Shown: positions 5,018 to 5,913 of the stretch, piece after piece | How the letters are laid out: every line of letters starts with the position of its first letter | Position numbering within the stretch: the stretch's first letter is position 1 | DNA from: an uncultured Verrucomicrobiae bacterium | GTDB lineage: Bacteria; Verrucomicrobiota; Verrucomicrobiia; Palsa-1439 | Direction of reading: 5' to 3' | Assembly: GCA_937927265.1 (NCBI GenBank) | Contig: CALBCO010000115.1 | Location: 1-5,913, forward strand | DNA length: 5,913 nucleotides | Made by a program: the position numbers and the translations under genes | Notes under the pieces: generated by a model | What the model saw: the letters and a program-made list of their open reading frames with translations, nothing else | Told to the model about the DNA's origin: nothing | Databases searched by the model: none

Positions 5018-5913
5018 ATGATGATGCGGGCGACCCTCGGCACCTTGCTTTTGTTTGGCCTCACACTGCGCGCCGCGGCGGGTTGGGTGTTCGACACCGG
5101 CTTGCCGCCTCATCCTGGTTTTTATCCCGAATTGCGCGCCCAGACTCTCGGCCCGCAGGAACTGCTCGCTCCGACCTCCACCTTCGATTTCGCCCACGCC
5201 ATCACCGCGGCCCACGGTCGGCTGTTCTATGTTTCGGCAGCGCACGAAGGCGTGTTTTGCCTCGACGCCAAGACCGGCGCGCGGGTCTGGTCGTTTTTCA
5301 CCGAGGGGGCCGTGCGGTTCGCGCCGGCCGTTGCGGCGGACCGCATCTTCTTCGGCAGTGACGACGGCTATGTGTATTGCCTCGACGCGGCCACCGGCCA
5401 GTTGCACTGGAAATACCGGGCGGGTCCGGAAGACCGGCTGATCATCGCCAACGGCCGGCTCGCCTCGCAATGGCCGGTCCGCACATCCGTCGCGGTGACC
5501 AACGGCATCGCCTATTTCTCGGCCGGGCTGTTCCCCGCCGACGGCGGCGTCTATCTCTGCGCGTTGAACGCCGCTGACGGCGCCGAGATTTGGAAGCGCC
5601 CGATCCTCACCCCGTCGCAAGGGCACTTGCTCATCGCGGAGGACACGTTGTTCGTGCCGAATGGCCGGGCATCGCCGACCGAGTTCCGGCTGACGGATGG
5701 CAGCCCCGTGCGCGAGCGGAGCGACCTGCGCCGCGAAGACGGCAGCGCGTATCTGGCCTACGTGGACGACATGGTGGTCTATGGCCCGAACGAATACGGA
5801 ATCTTCCGGTTCCGGGTGGAGAAAGAAGGCCAACAAGACAGCACGCAACTGCTGCGCGCCATTCGCGGCAAACTCACCGGCCTGCGCGGCTGGCGATTCC
5901 TCGCGCGAGGCGA
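5018..5913 (+). CDS. Exported PQQ-like beta-propeller repeat protein (3' end beyond window)
   Basis: The frame from ATG 5018 (ATGs also at 5021 and 5024) stays open to the window end: 298 codons plus 2 nt, with no stop. The N-terminus is a signal peptide: MMMR, a hydrophobic core LGTLLLFGLTL, then AAA before Gly22, a good signal peptidase I site. The mature part has PQQ-type propeller repeats. Each is a strand such as APAVAADRIFFGSDDG followed by a Leu/Asp-x-x-[TD]-G-x-x-x-W unit: CLDAKTGARVW (81-91), CLDAATGQLHW (121-131) and ALNAADGAEIW (182-192), with a WPVRTSVAVTNG segment at 152-163. Such proteins are periplasmic or outer-membrane scaffolds, or bind PQQ in dehydrogenases. Catalytic dehydrogenase residues cannot be judged from this fragment. 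Similar long propeller proteins occur in Verrucomicrobiota and Planctomycetota. It diverges from the antiporter gene across 48 bp. Confidence 0.88.
   Translation, partial: MMMRATLGTLLLFGLTLRAAAGWVFDTGLPPHPGFYPELRAQTLGPQELLAPTSTFDFAHAITAAHGRLFYVSAAHEGVFCLDAKTGARVWSFFTEGAVRFAPAVAADRIFFGSDDGYVYCLDAATGQLHWKYRAGPEDRLIIANGRLASQWPVRTSVAVTNGIAYFSAGLFPADGGVYLCALNAADGAEIWKRPILTPSQGHLLIAEDTLFVPNGRASPTEFRLTDGSPVRERSDLRREDGSAYLAYVDDMVVYGPNEYGIFRFRVEKEGQQDSTQLLRAIRGKLTGLRGWRFLARG

Noticed and set aside
4999..5361. 120-codon plus-strand ORF starting at 4999
   Set aside because: A wrong-frame reading of the propeller gene; the 5018 frame has a signal peptide and PQQ repeats and stays open to the window end.

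Overview
The window reads as chromosomal DNA from a GC-rich free-living bacterium. The GYF_2 (DUF4339) plus membrane-domain protein and the secreted PQQ-type beta-propeller are both common in Verrucomicrobiota, especially Pedosphaera/Limisphaerales-like genomes, and also occur in Planctomycetota. That placement is inference from protein style only; there is no rRNA or other marker here.

Layout. Bases 1-447 hold no convincing gene. The first ~240 bases are about 48% G+C, clearly lower than the coding DNA, and contain a perfect 12-bp hairpin (106-132). A strong Shine-Dalgarno site then opens a 26-codon small ORF (448-528) that overlaps the start of a plus-strand operon of three tightly overlapping genes: a GYF_2-domain membrane protein (521-1489), a small membrane protein (1467-1796), and a RumA/RlmD-family [4Fe-4S] RNA uracil-C5 methyltransferase (1793-2962). 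The methyltransferase ends inside the 3' end of a minus-strand gene, with convergent stop codons overlapping by 18 bp. The minus-strand gene (4969-2945) encodes a CPA2 (KefB-like) monovalent cation:proton antiporter with an extra membrane block and a C-terminal TrkA_C/RCK_C domain. Divergent from it, across only 48 bp, a plus-strand gene starts at 5018 and runs off the window. It encodes an exported PQQ-like beta-propeller protein.

How it fits together. The first three genes are probably one translationally coupled transcript. The antiporter and propeller genes share a tiny intergenic region whose core is a 13-bp inverted repeat (one mismatch). Each arm carries a TGnTACACT extended -10 element, which predicts two overlapping, mutually interfering divergent promoters giving near-leaderless mRNAs. 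I see no mobile element, CRISPR array, tRNA, rRNA or defence system. The gene content is ordinary; the most interesting signals are the symmetric divergent promoter, the small ORF overlapping the operon start, and the hairpin.
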